DNA from: DASYKS01 sp035995205
Lineage (GTDB): Bacteria > Acidobacteriota > Thermoanaerobaculia > Multivoradales > UBA5704
Direction: 5' to 3'
Length of the DNA stretch: 64,000 nucleotides
Assembly (NCBI GenBank): GCA_035995205.1
Contig: DASYKS010000041.1
Coordinates: 1 to 64,000, forward strand
Below, piece by piece: positions 45,772 to 58,414 of the stretch (its first letter is position 1; every line of letters begins with the position of its first letter). Made by a program: the position numbers and the translations under genes. The notes beneath the pieces were generated by a model that saw only the letters and a list, made by a program, of their open reading frames with translations, was not told the DNA's origin and did no database searches.

Positions 45772-45787
45772 ATCTGAGCTATCGTTC
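45772..45787 (+). repeat. 16-bp direct repeat, right copy, in the lysS promoter region
   Basis: Exact second copy of ATCTGAGCTATCGTTC (see 45093-45108). It lies 25 bp before the lysS ATG and contains TATCGT, which may serve as the -10 of the lysS operon. Confidence 0.75.
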
Positions 45788-45811
45788 CACGCCGAACCGA
45801 GAACTTTCCCC

Positions 45812-47303
<1,492 letters not shown>

Positions 47304-47305
<2 letters not shown>

Positions 47306-47347
47306 GTCGCGGTTCGCTTCTTAACAGAAGCCTTACAACGGCGACCT
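47304..47347. repeat. nested stem-loop between lysS and lolC/E
   Basis: AGGTCGC (47304-47310, overlapping the lysS stop) pairs with GCGACCT (47341-47347); inside, GCTTC-TTAACA-GAAGC (47316-47331). It ends 15 bp before the next start codon and could attenuate or uncouple downstream expression. There is no U-tract, so it is not a standard terminator. Confidence 0.5.
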
Positions 47348-47362
47348 TCGGAGACCTCCCGC

Positions 47363-48564
47363 TTGGCCTCGCGCCTCCTTCTTCGCCCCTGGCCGTTCCC
47401 CTGGCTGCTCGCGCTCCGTTATCTAAAGAGCACGCGGCGCGACGCGTTCGCGAGCTTCCTGGCCGCGGTGGCGGGGCTCGGCATCGCCTTGGGCGTCGCG
47501 GCGTTGATCCTGTCGCTCGCGGTGATCTCGGGGTTCCAGGAGGCGCTACGCGGCGAGCTGCTGTCGCGAACGCCGGAGATCCTGATCGATCTACCTCCCG
47601 GGGCGGATGCGGAGGCGGCACGCGTCGCGGTGGCCGCCGTTTCGGGAGTCCGCTCGGCGCGCCTGGAAGTGCGGGGGAGCGGCTGGATCGTCGACGGGGG
47701 CAAGGTCCAGCCGGTGGAATTGGTCGGCTTCGAGGGTCCCGTGCCGGCGTTCTTTCCCGGCGCGGCGGGCAAGGGCCCCGGCCTCTATCTGCCCGAAGGG
47801 CTCGCGACCCGCTGGGGAATTCGCCCGGGGGAGACCCTCGACGTCGTCAGCCCCAAGCCGACGCTGGCCCCGTTCGGCGGCCCTGTGCCGCGGGTGAGGA
47901 GCCTGCCGCTGGCTGGGACCTACGCGTCGGGCAAGACCCAAGACGAGCGCGAGCGGATCGGCCTGCCGCGCGAGGTCGCCGAGAGTCTCCTTGGGAGGAC
48001 GAATCGGAAGATCGAGGTGACAGCCGGGGGGCTCGATGCGGCGCTCGCCGCGGCGCCGGGTTTGAATTTGGCGCTTGCTCCGATCGCTCCGGGGAGCGTC
48101 GTTCGCACTTGGGCTGACTTGAACCGGCCGCTGCTGTTCGCGCTTCGCCTGGAAAAGACCCTCACCTTCGTCGCGGTGTTCCTGATCGTCCTGGTCGCCA
48201 CCCTCGCTCTCGTCGCCTCGCTCTCTCTGGTGATCGCGAGCAAGCGGGCCGAGATCGGTATGCTCGGCGCGATGGGTGCCACGGGCAAGACCTTGGAGCG
48301 GGCGTTCCGGAACCTCGGCGGGCTAATCGCCGGGATCGGCCTGTTGCTCGGCGGTTCCGGGGGTGTTGCCGCCGCCTGGTTCCTCGATCACTACAAGATG
48401 CTGCCGGTGCCCGGCCGGGTCTATTTCCTCGATTACGTGCCTTTTCTGGTCCAGGGGCGCGACCTTGCCTGGGTGCTGCTGCTCACGTTCGCCTTGGCGC
48501 TCCTGGCCTCAACCTGGGCGGCACGGCGCGCGGCCGCGCTCGATCCGCTGGAGGCGATCCGCCG

Positions 48565-48568
<4 letters not shown>
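47363..48568 (+). CDS. LolC/LolE-type lipoprotein-releasing ABC permease
   Basis: A 401-residue inner-membrane subunit of the system that pulls lipoproteins out of the inner membrane for transfer to the outer membrane. The amphipathic entry (PWLLALRYLKSTRR) and first helix (about 27-50) are followed by a periplasmic domain (55-250) and three helices near 262-292, 308-335 and 362-390 with the FtsX core. The end is AALDPLEAIRR. A single LolC/E-like gene is present, so the transporter may be a homodimer as in bacteria with LolF. The start is TTG at 47363 with GGAG 9-10 nt upstream; no better start exists. It overlaps lolD by 4 bp. Confidence 0.88.
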
Positions 48569-49269
<701 letters not shown>

Positions 49270-49331
49270 GGAGCCAAGAGGAGCGGGAGAACCGGGAGCC
49301 GCCGGAGAAGTCGATCGGGAGAAGGCCGCGC

Positions 49332-51758
<2,427 letters not shown>

Positions 51759-51836
51759 CCCGCGGGACTTGACCGTCGCGCCGCGGCCCCGGCTATGCTC
51801 GGGGCCGTTTCCACTGACGAACTTGGGAGAAGCCCG

Positions 51837-54278
51837 GTGACCGAGACGCCCCATCGCAAGCAGCGCCCGTTTGGCCCCGGGCCCCGAGTGGCCCGTGCCG
51901 CCCTCTGGCGCCGTTGCCTCGCGCTTCTGATGCTGCCGCTCCTGCTCTCCGCCGGTCTGCCGGCGGGCGCGCAGGATGCCGCTCCCAAACTCATCGAGGC
52001 GATCGAAACGAAAGGGCTCGCGACCCTGGCGGAAGAGACGCTGCTCTTCTACCTCGGCCTCGAAGTGGGCCAGCCGTTCGACGAGCGCGCGCTCGATGCG
52101 CGGATCAAGCAGCTGTGGGATCGGCGCCTGATCGACGACGTGCAGGTCGAGTCCGAGCCGGGCAGCACCGAAGGAGCGGTCAAGCTGATCGTCACCGTGG
52201 TCGAACGGCCGATCCTGCGCTCGATCGATTTCCAGGGGCTGAAGCGGGTGTCGAAGACCGACGTTCAGGACAAGATCGCGACCCAGCGCATTCAGGTACG
52301 GGAGAACGATCCGGTGTCCTTGGGCGAGCTGCAGCGCGTGAAGACCCTGATCGAGGAGCTGTACAAAGAGAAAGGCTACCGTTTCGCCCAGGCCCGCTAC
52401 ACGATCGAAGACGTCGGGCCGAACGAGAAGCGGGTGACCTTCTCGGTCGACGAAGGCAACCGCGTCCGGATCGCCGACTTGGCGTTCGAAGGCAACACGG
52501 TGTTCAACGACCTCCGGCTCCGCCTGGTGATGAAGAAGACCAAGGAGACGAACCTGCTCTCCCGCCTGTCGAAGCACGACATCTACAACCCGGCGACGCT
52601 GCAGGAGGATCTCGACAAGGTCCGCGACCTCTATCGCGGCGCCGGCTACAAGAACGTCGTTTTGGGCGAGCCGAAGATCGAGGTCAAGGCGAAACGGCCG
52701 GACGCTCCGAGCGCGAAACAAAAGCGCCAGATGTACGTCACCATCCCGATCGACGAGGGGGAGCGCTGGAAATTCGGCGAGGTCAAAGTCGAAGGCAACA
52801 AGGTCTACACCGAAGCCGGCCTGCTCCGCCTGATCCACCAGCGGCCGAACTCCTGGCTGCGCAGCAAGCTCCTGGACGACGGGGTCAAGGCGATCGACGA
52901 CCTGTACCACAACACCGGCTACATCTTCGCGCGCGTCGAGCCGGAGATCACCGAAAAGCCCGGCAACGTGGCGGACATCGTGATCCGGGTCACCGAAGGC
53001 GATCAGTTCAAGGTCGGCCGGATCGAGTTCGACGGCAACGAAAAGACCCGCGACCGCGTGCTGCGCCGCGAGCTCCGCCTGCAAGAGGGGAGCGTGATCT
53101 CGATCGCCGGGGTCAAGAACACGGTGACCAAGGTCAACCAGCTCGGCTATTTCAAGCTCAACGAGGAAGATCCGGTCGACATCGATTACGACAGCGCGAA
53201 CAAGTTGGTGAACCTGGTGTTCAAGGGGCGCGAATCCGAGCGCACCGAGCTGCAGTTCGGCGGCGGCTGGAGCGAGGTCGACAAGTTCTTCGGCCAGTTC
53301 TCGGTCAACACCAAGAATTTCCTCGGCCGCGGCGAGCAGCTCGGTTTCTCGGTCCAGACCGGCGGCACGCGCCAGGCGTTCGACCTCTCCTACTACGTGC
53401 CCTGGCTGCGCGACAAACCGCAGAGCCTCGGCCTCCGTCTGTTCAATCAGGATCTCGACTACGAGGTGTTCACCGATCAACGCTTGCAGCGGAAGTCGAA
53501 AGGCGCGGTGCTCACCTACGGCCGGTCGTTCGGCCTGTTCAACCAGGCGAGCATCGCCTACAGCCGCGGCAAGTACGACGACCAGCAGAGCTTCATCGAC
53601 GTCAACGGCATGCCGCAGACGGTGCGGCTGAAAATCGACAACTCGTCGCTCAAGCCGTTCTACCTCTACGACAGCCGCGACAACCCGTTCGAGCCGGTGC
53701 GCGGCAAGAAGATCAGTTTCAGCTTGGAGTATGCCGGCGGTTTCCTGGGCGGCGACAACTACTTCCTGCGCCCCGAAGTCGGCTTCAGCTTCTTCCACCC
53801 GCTCACCCGCGGGACGGTACGGACGATCTTCGCCACCAACATCGAGGCGGGCTTGATCCACAACTTGGATAAATTCTCCCTGCCGTTCAACGAGCTGTAC
53901 CGGTTGGGCGGCGACAACAGCATCCGCGGCCACTCGTTCGGCTCGATCCTGGCGCGCGGAGAGAACGGCGGTCCGCTGGTCTCCTCCGATGGCATCGTGC
54001 TCGGCGGCGACCGCTATTTCCAGGCCAACGTCGAGTACCAGTGGTTGCTCGGCGGACCGTTCCGCGTCCTCGCGTTCGTCGACGCGGGCAATACCTGGAA
54101 CTCGGAATTCGGCGCCGGGGTCGATTTCGGTACGTTGCGCTACACCACGGGCCTCGAGCTGCGGGTGCTGTTGCCGGTCTTCGGCGCGCCGCTGCGTTTC
54201 ATCTACGCTTACAACCTCAACGAGAAGCCGAACGATCGCTTCCAGCGGTTCCAATTCAGCGTCGGTACCAGCTTCTAG
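51837..54278 (+). CDS. bamA: outer-membrane protein assembly factor BamA
   Basis: An 813-residue Omp85 protein that folds and inserts beta-barrel proteins. GTG at 51837 is chosen because GGGAGA lies 6 nt before it; the signal peptide follows (ALLMLPLLLSAGLPAGAQ, ends near residue 46). Five POTRA repeats cover about 50-415; the fold-typical strands GVKAIDDLYHNTGYIF and VTEGDQFKVGRIEFDGN are visible. The barrel spans about 430-813, with the conserved PFYLYDSRDNPFEPVRG, the loop-6 region RGHSFGSILA (xRGF/Y-type motif) and a terminal Phe after RFQFSVGTS. It is followed by skp, lpxD, fabZ and lpxA, the canonical order. Confidence 0.96.
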   Translation: MTETPHRKQRPFGPGPRVARAALWRRCLALLMLPLLLSAGLPAGAQDAAPKLIEAIETKGLATLAEETLLFYLGLEVGQPFDERALDARIKQLWDRRLIDDVQVESEPGSTEGAVKLIVTVVERPILRSIDFQGLKRVSKTDVQDKIATQRIQVRENDPVSLGELQRVKTLIEELYKEKGYRFAQARYTIEDVGPNEKRVTFSVDEGNRVRIADLAFEGNTVFNDLRLRLVMKKTKETNLLSRLSKHDIYNPATLQEDLDKVRDLYRGAGYKNVVLGEPKIEVKAKRPDAPSAKQKRQMYVTIPIDEGERWKFGEVKVEGNKVYTEAGLLRLIHQRPNSWLRSKLLDDGVKAIDDLYHNTGYIFARVEPEITEKPGNVADIVIRVTEGDQFKVGRIEFDGNEKTRDRVLRRELRLQEGSVISIAGVKNTVTKVNQLGYFKLNEEDPVDIDYDSANKLVNLVFKGRESERTELQFGGGWSEVDKFFGQFSVNTKNFLGRGEQLGFSVQTGGTRQAFDLSYYVPWLRDKPQSLGLRLFNQDLDYEVFTDQRLQRKSKGAVLTYGRSFGLFNQASIAYSRGKYDDQQSFIDVNGMPQTVRLKIDNSSLKPFYLYDSRDNPFEPVRGKKISFSLEYAGGFLGGDNYFLRPEVGFSFFHPLTRGTVRTIFATNIEAGLIHNLDKFSLPFNELYRLGGDNSIRGHSFGSILARGENGGPLVSSDGIVLGGDRYFQANVEYQWLLGGPFRVLAFVDAGNTWNSEFGAGVDFGTLRYTTGLELRVLLPVFGAPLRFIYAYNLNEKPNDRFQRFQFSVGTSF

Positions 54279-54321
54279 AATCACGGCACGGATCGAAAAA
54301 TCCAGAAGGGGATCGAAAAAT

Positions 54322-54876
54322 ATGTCGCATGCCATCCGCACCGCCCTCCGTCGCGTCGCCCTCGCGTCGGTGCTCGTCCTGCTCGGCGCTCCGGTCCTCC
54401 GGGCGCAGGCGACGGCACCCAAGTTCGGGGTGATCGACGTCCAGGAGATCGTGACCGAATCGGAAACCGGCAAGAAAGTTTTCGCGCAGCTCGAATCGTT
54501 CGGCAAGGACAAACAGACCGAGCTGGACGGCAAGCGTAAAGAGATCGAAGATCTGCGCACCAAGCTCGAAGCGGGCAAGAACACCCTCGCCGAGGCGAAG
54601 GTCAAGGAGATGGCCGACCAGGTCGAGCAGAAAGGTATCGCGCTCGATCGGGCGCTCGACGACGCGAAGCGCGAGTTCGGCCGGCGCCAGCAGGAGCTGC
54701 TCGGCCAGATCGAGGCGAAGGTGCTGCCGATCATCACGCAGATCGGCAAAGAGGGCGCCTACACCATGATCTTCCGGAAGTTCGACAGCGGGCTGATCTA
54801 TGCGGACGAGTCCACCGACATCACCAAGACGGTGATCCAGAAGCTCGACGCCGCGCAGCCCGCGGCCGGCAAATAA
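54322..54876 (+). CDS. skp: periplasmic chaperone OmpH/Skp
   Basis: A 184-residue periplasmic chaperone holding unfolded outer-membrane proteins for BamA. The signal peptide (LASVLVLLGAPVLRAQA) ends near residue 31. Then PKFGVIDVQEIVTESETGK, the classic OmpH entry, and a long charged coiled-coil pair (about 55-140, KRKEIEDLRTKLEAGKNTLA) forming the tentacles. It closes with the strand TMIFRKFDSGLIYADESTDIT. AAGGGG lies about 11 nt before the ATG. 43 bp after bamA, 4 bp before lpxD. Confidence 0.92.
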   Translation: MSHAIRTALRRVALASVLVLLGAPVLRAQATAPKFGVIDVQEIVTESETGKKVFAQLESFGKDKQTELDGKRKEIEDLRTKLEAGKNTLAEAKVKEMADQVEQKGIALDRALDDAKREFGRRQQELLGQIEAKVLPIITQIGKEGAYTMIFRKFDSGLIYADESTDITKTVIQKLDAAQPAAGK

Positions 54877-54880
54877 CCGA

Positions 54881-55975
54881 GTGGCGATCCGTCTCCGCGA
54901 TCTCGCCGGCCACGTCGGAGGGCGCGTCGAAGGCGACGGGGAGCACGAAGTGTCGGGCGTTCGGCCGCTCGCCGAGGCGGCGGCCGAGCACCTCTCCCTC
55001 TTGAACCACGCGCGCTACCGGGCAGAGGCCGAAGCAAGCGGCGCGGGCGCCCTCTTAACCACCCCGGCGCTCGCGGCGCAACTGCCGGCTCGTTCGGCCG
55101 GCTCGGAGAGTGCGGACCGGAACCTGTTGCTGGTGGACGACGTGTCGTTCGCGCTCGCCACGGTGCTCGGCCTGCTCCATCCGGAGCGGGAACGTCCGCC
55201 GGGCGTCGCCCCCTCGGCGATCGTCGATCCGAGCGCCGAGGTGGACCCTTCGGCGTGGATCGGCCCCTACGTGGTGATCGATGCGGGAAGCCGAATCGGC
55301 GCGCGGGCCGCGGTGCATCCGTTCGTCGCGATCGGCCGCGATTGCACGGTGGGACAAGGGGCGATCCTCTATCCTCACGCGGTGCTTTACGATCGGACCG
55401 AAATCGGCGCCGCGTCGATCGTTCATGCGGGAGCGGTGATCGGCAGCGACGGGTTCGGGTACGCGACGCAGGGCGGCATTCACCACAAGGTGCCACAGGT
55501 CGGGCGCGCGGTGGTCGAGGAGGAGGTCGAGATCGGCGCCAACACGACGATCGATCGGGCGACCCTCGGCGAAACCCGCATCGGCCGCGGCACGAAGGTG
55601 GACAATCTGGTCCAGGTCGGGCACAACGTGAGAGTGGGGGAGCGGTCGATCCTGTGCGGCCAGGCCGGCATCGCCGGTTCGACCGAGCTGGGCCGTTACG
55701 TCGTGCTCGCCGGACAGGTGGGAGTCTCCGGCCATCTCGAAGTGGCCGACGGCACGCAGGTCGCGGCGAAATCCGCGGTGCTCCGTTCGGTGGAAGAAAA
55801 AGGTCGCCAGATCGGCGGCATTCCGGCCGGGCCGATCGCGGAATGGCGTCGCCAGGCGGCCGCGACCGCCCGGTTGCCGGAGTCGATCCGGCGCCAGAAT
55901 GATTTGATGCGGCGTGTCGAGCGCATCGAAAAGCGCCTCGACGCGCTCGGGCGTAGTGAGGAGGGGGAGGAATGA
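54881..55975 (+). CDS. lpxD: UDP-3-O-acylglucosamine N-acyltransferase
   Basis: A 364-residue cytoplasmic trimer adding the amide-linked 3-hydroxyacyl chain in lipid A synthesis. N-terminal uridine-binding domain (1-105), then a left-handed beta-helix of hexapeptide repeats (about 108-330), with HKVPQVGRAVVEEEVEIGANTT and the catalytic-type GHNVRVG (near 248), and a C-terminal helical extension with QNDLMRRVERIEKRL. GTG start at 54881, 4 bp after skp. Its stop overlaps fabZ by 4 bp. Longer than average by the C-terminal helix only. Confidence 0.95.
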   Translation: MAIRLRDLAGHVGGRVEGDGEHEVSGVRPLAEAAAEHLSLLNHARYRAEAEASGAGALLTTPALAAQLPARSAGSESADRNLLLVDDVSFALATVLGLLHPERERPPGVAPSAIVDPSAEVDPSAWIGPYVVIDAGSRIGARAAVHPFVAIGRDCTVGQGAILYPHAVLYDRTEIGAASIVHAGAVIGSDGFGYATQGGIHHKVPQVGRAVVEEEVEIGANTTIDRATLGETRIGRGTKVDNLVQVGHNVRVGERSILCGQAGIAGSTELGRYVVLAGQVGVSGHLEVADGTQVAAKSAVLRSVEEKGRQIGGIPAGPIAEWRRQAAATARLPESIRRQNDLMRRVERIEKRLDALGRSEEGEE

Positions 55976-56442
55976 GCAGCCAAGTCTCGGGAGTCGAAAC
56001 GGATGCGCCGAAGCGCGACATCGACTGGATTCTTTCGATCTTGCCGCATCGGTATCCGATCCTGCTGGTCGATCGGGTGTTGGAGCTCGAACCGAAGCGG
56101 CGGATCGTGGCGATTAAAAACGTGACCATCAACGAGCCGGTCTTCCTCGGCCATTTTCCGCAAAAGCCGGTGATGCCGGGCGTCTTCCTGATCGAGGGGC
56201 TGGCGCAGGCGGGTGGCCTGCTGCTGCTCTCCGAAATGCCCGACCGCGACCGCAAGCTGCTGTTCTTCGCCGGGATCGAGGAGGCGAAATTCCGCCGCCC
56301 GGTCGTACCCGGCGATCAGATTCGTTACGAGGTGGAGGTCTTACGCCTGCGCTCGACCTTCTGCCGGTTCTCCGGCAAAGTCCTGGTCGATGGCCAGGTC
56401 GCGGCCGAGGCGATCCTCTCCTCGGCCATGGTGGATCGCTGA
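55972..56442 (+). CDS. fabZ: 3-hydroxyacyl-ACP dehydratase FabZ
   Basis: A 156-residue hot-dog-fold dehydratase acting on beta-hydroxyacyl-ACP. Catalytic His61 in FLGHFPQKPVMPGV and Glu75 in LIEGLAQAGG. The front HRYPILLVDRVLELEP is the usual substrate-tunnel segment. It competes with LpxA and LpxD for hydroxyacyl-ACP, and its place between the two is typical. Residues 1-16 are a short extra N-terminus. It overlaps lpxD by 4 bp and lpxA by 1 bp. Confidence 0.95.
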   Translation: MSSQVSGVETDAPKRDIDWILSILPHRYPILLVDRVLELEPKRRIVAIKNVTINEPVFLGHFPQKPVMPGVFLIEGLAQAGGLLLLSEMPDRDRKLLFFAGIEEAKFRRPVVPGDQIRYEVEVLRLRSTFCRFSGKVLVDGQVAAEAILSSAMVDR

Positions 56443-57278
56443 TGGCGGCGAGGCTTCACGCTCTGGCGAGCGTCGATCCGTCCGCCCTGCTTGCCGACGG
56501 CGTGGTCGTCGGTCCGTTCGCGGTGATCGGTCCGGACGTCGAGATCGGCGAGGGGACCGAGATCGGAGCGAGCGCCCAGGTCTACGGTCCGACCAAGATC
56601 GGCCGCGAGAATCGAATCTATCCGCACGCCGCGGTCGGCTTCGACCCGCAGGATCTCTCGTTCAAAGGCGAGACCGTGGCGCTCGAAATGGGCGACCGGA
56701 ACGTGGTGCGCGAGTTTTCGACCCTCCACCGCGGCACCACCAAAGGGGGCGGCCTCACCCGGATCGGCAGCGACAACCTGTTCATGGCCTACACCCACAT
56801 CGCGCACGATTGCACGGTGGGCAGCCGGACGATCTTCGCCAACAACGCCACGCTCGCCGGGCATGTCGAGGTCCACGACGACGCGACGATCAGCGCGTTT
56901 TCCGCGGTCCACCAATTCTGCCGGGTCGGGCGGCACGCCTATATCGGCGGGTTTTCGGTGATCGTGATGGACGCCCTGCCGTTCGCGAAAAGCGTCGGGC
57001 AAAAGCCCGCGTTCTATGGCCTGAACGCGATCGGCCTGCGCCGGAAAGGGTTCGAGCGCGAGGCGATCAAGAATCTCGAACAGGCGATGAAGATCCTGGT
57101 CGAATCGAAGCTGAACACGACCCAGGCGTTGGTCCGCCTGCGCGCGGAGCTGGCGGGCGATCCGAACGTCGATTACCTGATCGATTTCGTCGAGACCGCC
57201 AAGCGCGGCTATTACCGGAGCTTGCCCGGGCGCCGATCGGGTCGGGGAGGGGGGACTTCTGAATCCGCAACCGAGTAG
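56442..57278 (+). CDS. lpxA: UDP-N-acetylglucosamine O-acyltransferase
   Basis: A 278-residue first enzyme of lipid A synthesis. The left-handed beta-helix occupies about 8-190 (LASVDPSALLADGVVVGPF, DVEIGEGTEIGASAQV). The catalytic His lies in AYTHIAHDCTVG; HRGTTKGGG is the usual nucleotide-side motif. The C-terminal helical domain contains RKGFEREAIKNLEQAMKIL. The gene begins with the last base of the fabZ stop. Residue preference for acyl length or for UDP-GlcNAc versus its 3-amino analogue is not readable, though the next gene makes the latter worth testing. Confidence 0.95.
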   Translation: MAARLHALASVDPSALLADGVVVGPFAVIGPDVEIGEGTEIGASAQVYGPTKIGRENRIYPHAAVGFDPQDLSFKGETVALEMGDRNVVREFSTLHRGTTKGGGLTRIGSDNLFMAYTHIAHDCTVGSRTIFANNATLAGHVEVHDDATISAFSAVHQFCRVGRHAYIGGFSVIVMDALPFAKSVGQKPAFYGLNAIGLRRKGFEREAIKNLEQAMKILVESKLNTTQALVRLRAELAGDPNVDYLIDFVETAKRGYYRSLPGRRSGRGGGTSESATE

Positions 57279-57288
57279 CGCTTCGAGC

Positions 57289-58215
57289 TTGAAGATCGGC
57301 GTGGTCGGCACCGGGGCGTTGGGCCGGCATCACGTGCGCATCCTCGCCAGCCTGCCCGGAGTGGAGCTGGTCGGGATCGTCGATTCCCGGTCCGACGTGG
57401 CGGAAGCGTTGGCTGCCGAGCACGGCACGGTGGTGCTGCCGTCGATCGAAGCGCTCGCGGATCTTGCGGACGCGGCGGTCGTCGCGGTGCCCACCGTGGC
57501 GCACGCCGAGATCGGATGTTTCCTCCTCCGGCGCGGCCTGCATCTGATGGTCGAGAAACCGATCGCGGCCTCGCTCGCCGAAGCGGACGAGCTGATCGCG
57601 GCGGCGGAGGCCGCCGGTCGCATTCTGTCCGTCGGCCATGTCGAGTTCCACAACCCGGCGGTCCAAGCGTTGCGCGGGATCGGCGTGCCGCCGCGTTTCG
57701 TCGAGATCGAGCGGCTCGGGGTCTTTTCGCCGCGCAGCTTGGACGTCGACGTCGTGCTCGACCTGATGATCCACGACCTGCAGATCCTCCACGCGCTCGA
57801 TCCCGCCCCGGTCGCCGAAGTACGGGCGACGGGAATCTCCGTGCTGTCGGAAAAGATCGACATCGCGAACGCCCGGATCGAGCTTTCCTCCGGCTGCGTC
57901 GCGAACCTCACCGCCTCGCGCGTCTCGGCGGAACGGGCGAGGAAGCTGCGCGCCTTCCTGCCCAGCCGGTACTACTCGCTCGATTACCAGGCGCAAGAGA
58001 TCAAGGGCTACCGGCTGATCGACGAGGGCGGGGAGCGGCGCATCCTGAAAGACGACCTCGCGGTCGAGAAAGCCGAGCCGTTGATGCGCGAGCTGGAAGC
58101 GTTCGTCGCCGATTGTACCGGCCACGCCGGGGGCGGCGCGGCCCGCTCGGTGTCCGGCCGGCAAGGGCGCCGGGCGCTGGAGACGGCGCTCGCCGTCGTG
58201 GCGGCGATCGGGTAG
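57289..58215 (+). CDS. Gfo/Idh/MocA-family NAD(P)-dependent oxidoreductase (GnnA-like?)
   Basis: A 308-residue sugar oxidoreductase. N-terminal Rossmann domain with GVVGTGALGRHHVRI (residues 4-18), the EKPIAAS motif near 93-99 containing the catalytic-type Lys-Pro, and an alpha/beta substrate domain (GHVEFHNPAVQ, LMIHDLQIL). Gfo/Idh enzymes next to lpxA include GnnA, which with the transaminase GnnB makes UDP-GlcNAc3N for amide-linked lipid A; no GnnB homologue is within the window, so this assignment is a hypothesis. Start taken at TTG 57289; an in-frame CTG at 57259 has a better ribosome-binding site. A structured element starts at the stop codon. Confidence 0.85.
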   Translation: MKIGVVGTGALGRHHVRILASLPGVELVGIVDSRSDVAEALAAEHGTVVLPSIEALADLADAAVVAVPTVAHAEIGCFLLRRGLHLMVEKPIAASLAEADELIAAAEAAGRILSVGHVEFHNPAVQALRGIGVPPRFVEIERLGVFSPRSLDVDVVLDLMIHDLQILHALDPAPVAEVRATGISVLSEKIDIANARIELSSGCVANLTASRVSAERARKLRAFLPSRYYSLDYQAQEIKGYRLIDEGGERRILKDDLAVEKAEPLMRELEAFVADCTGHAGGGAARSVSGRQGRRALETALAVVAAIG

Positions 58216-58290
58216 CGGTTTCGTTTGCCTCCTCGCTCCTTCGGGCGCCTTCGGCAGCAGCCAGTCGCTGCGGGGCAAACGAAACCACTA
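58213..58290 (+). repeat. 3' stem-loop element with conserved core (copy B)
   Basis: TAGCGGTTTCGTTTGCC (58213-58229, beginning with the oxidoreductase stop codon) pairs with GGCAAACGAAACCACTA (58274-58290), 16 of 17 positions. The core between is identical to that of 35623-35670 read on its gene's strand. Same position relative to the upstream gene, with different arms. Confidence 0.82.
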
Positions 58291-58414
58291 CCCTTCGTCG
58301 TTTCGGCCGGCAGGTCACGCTCCGCCGTAACTTTGCCCTGGTGTCCACGTACAATTTGCAGTACCGCCGAACCGGATGCGGACGGCGCTCTCCCAGATTC
58401 CCGATAGGTGACCC

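Noticed and set aside
58213..58290. attC-type integron site
   Set aside because: attC sites have conserved outer ends and variable centres; here the centre is conserved and the outer arms vary, and no integrase or cassette array is present.
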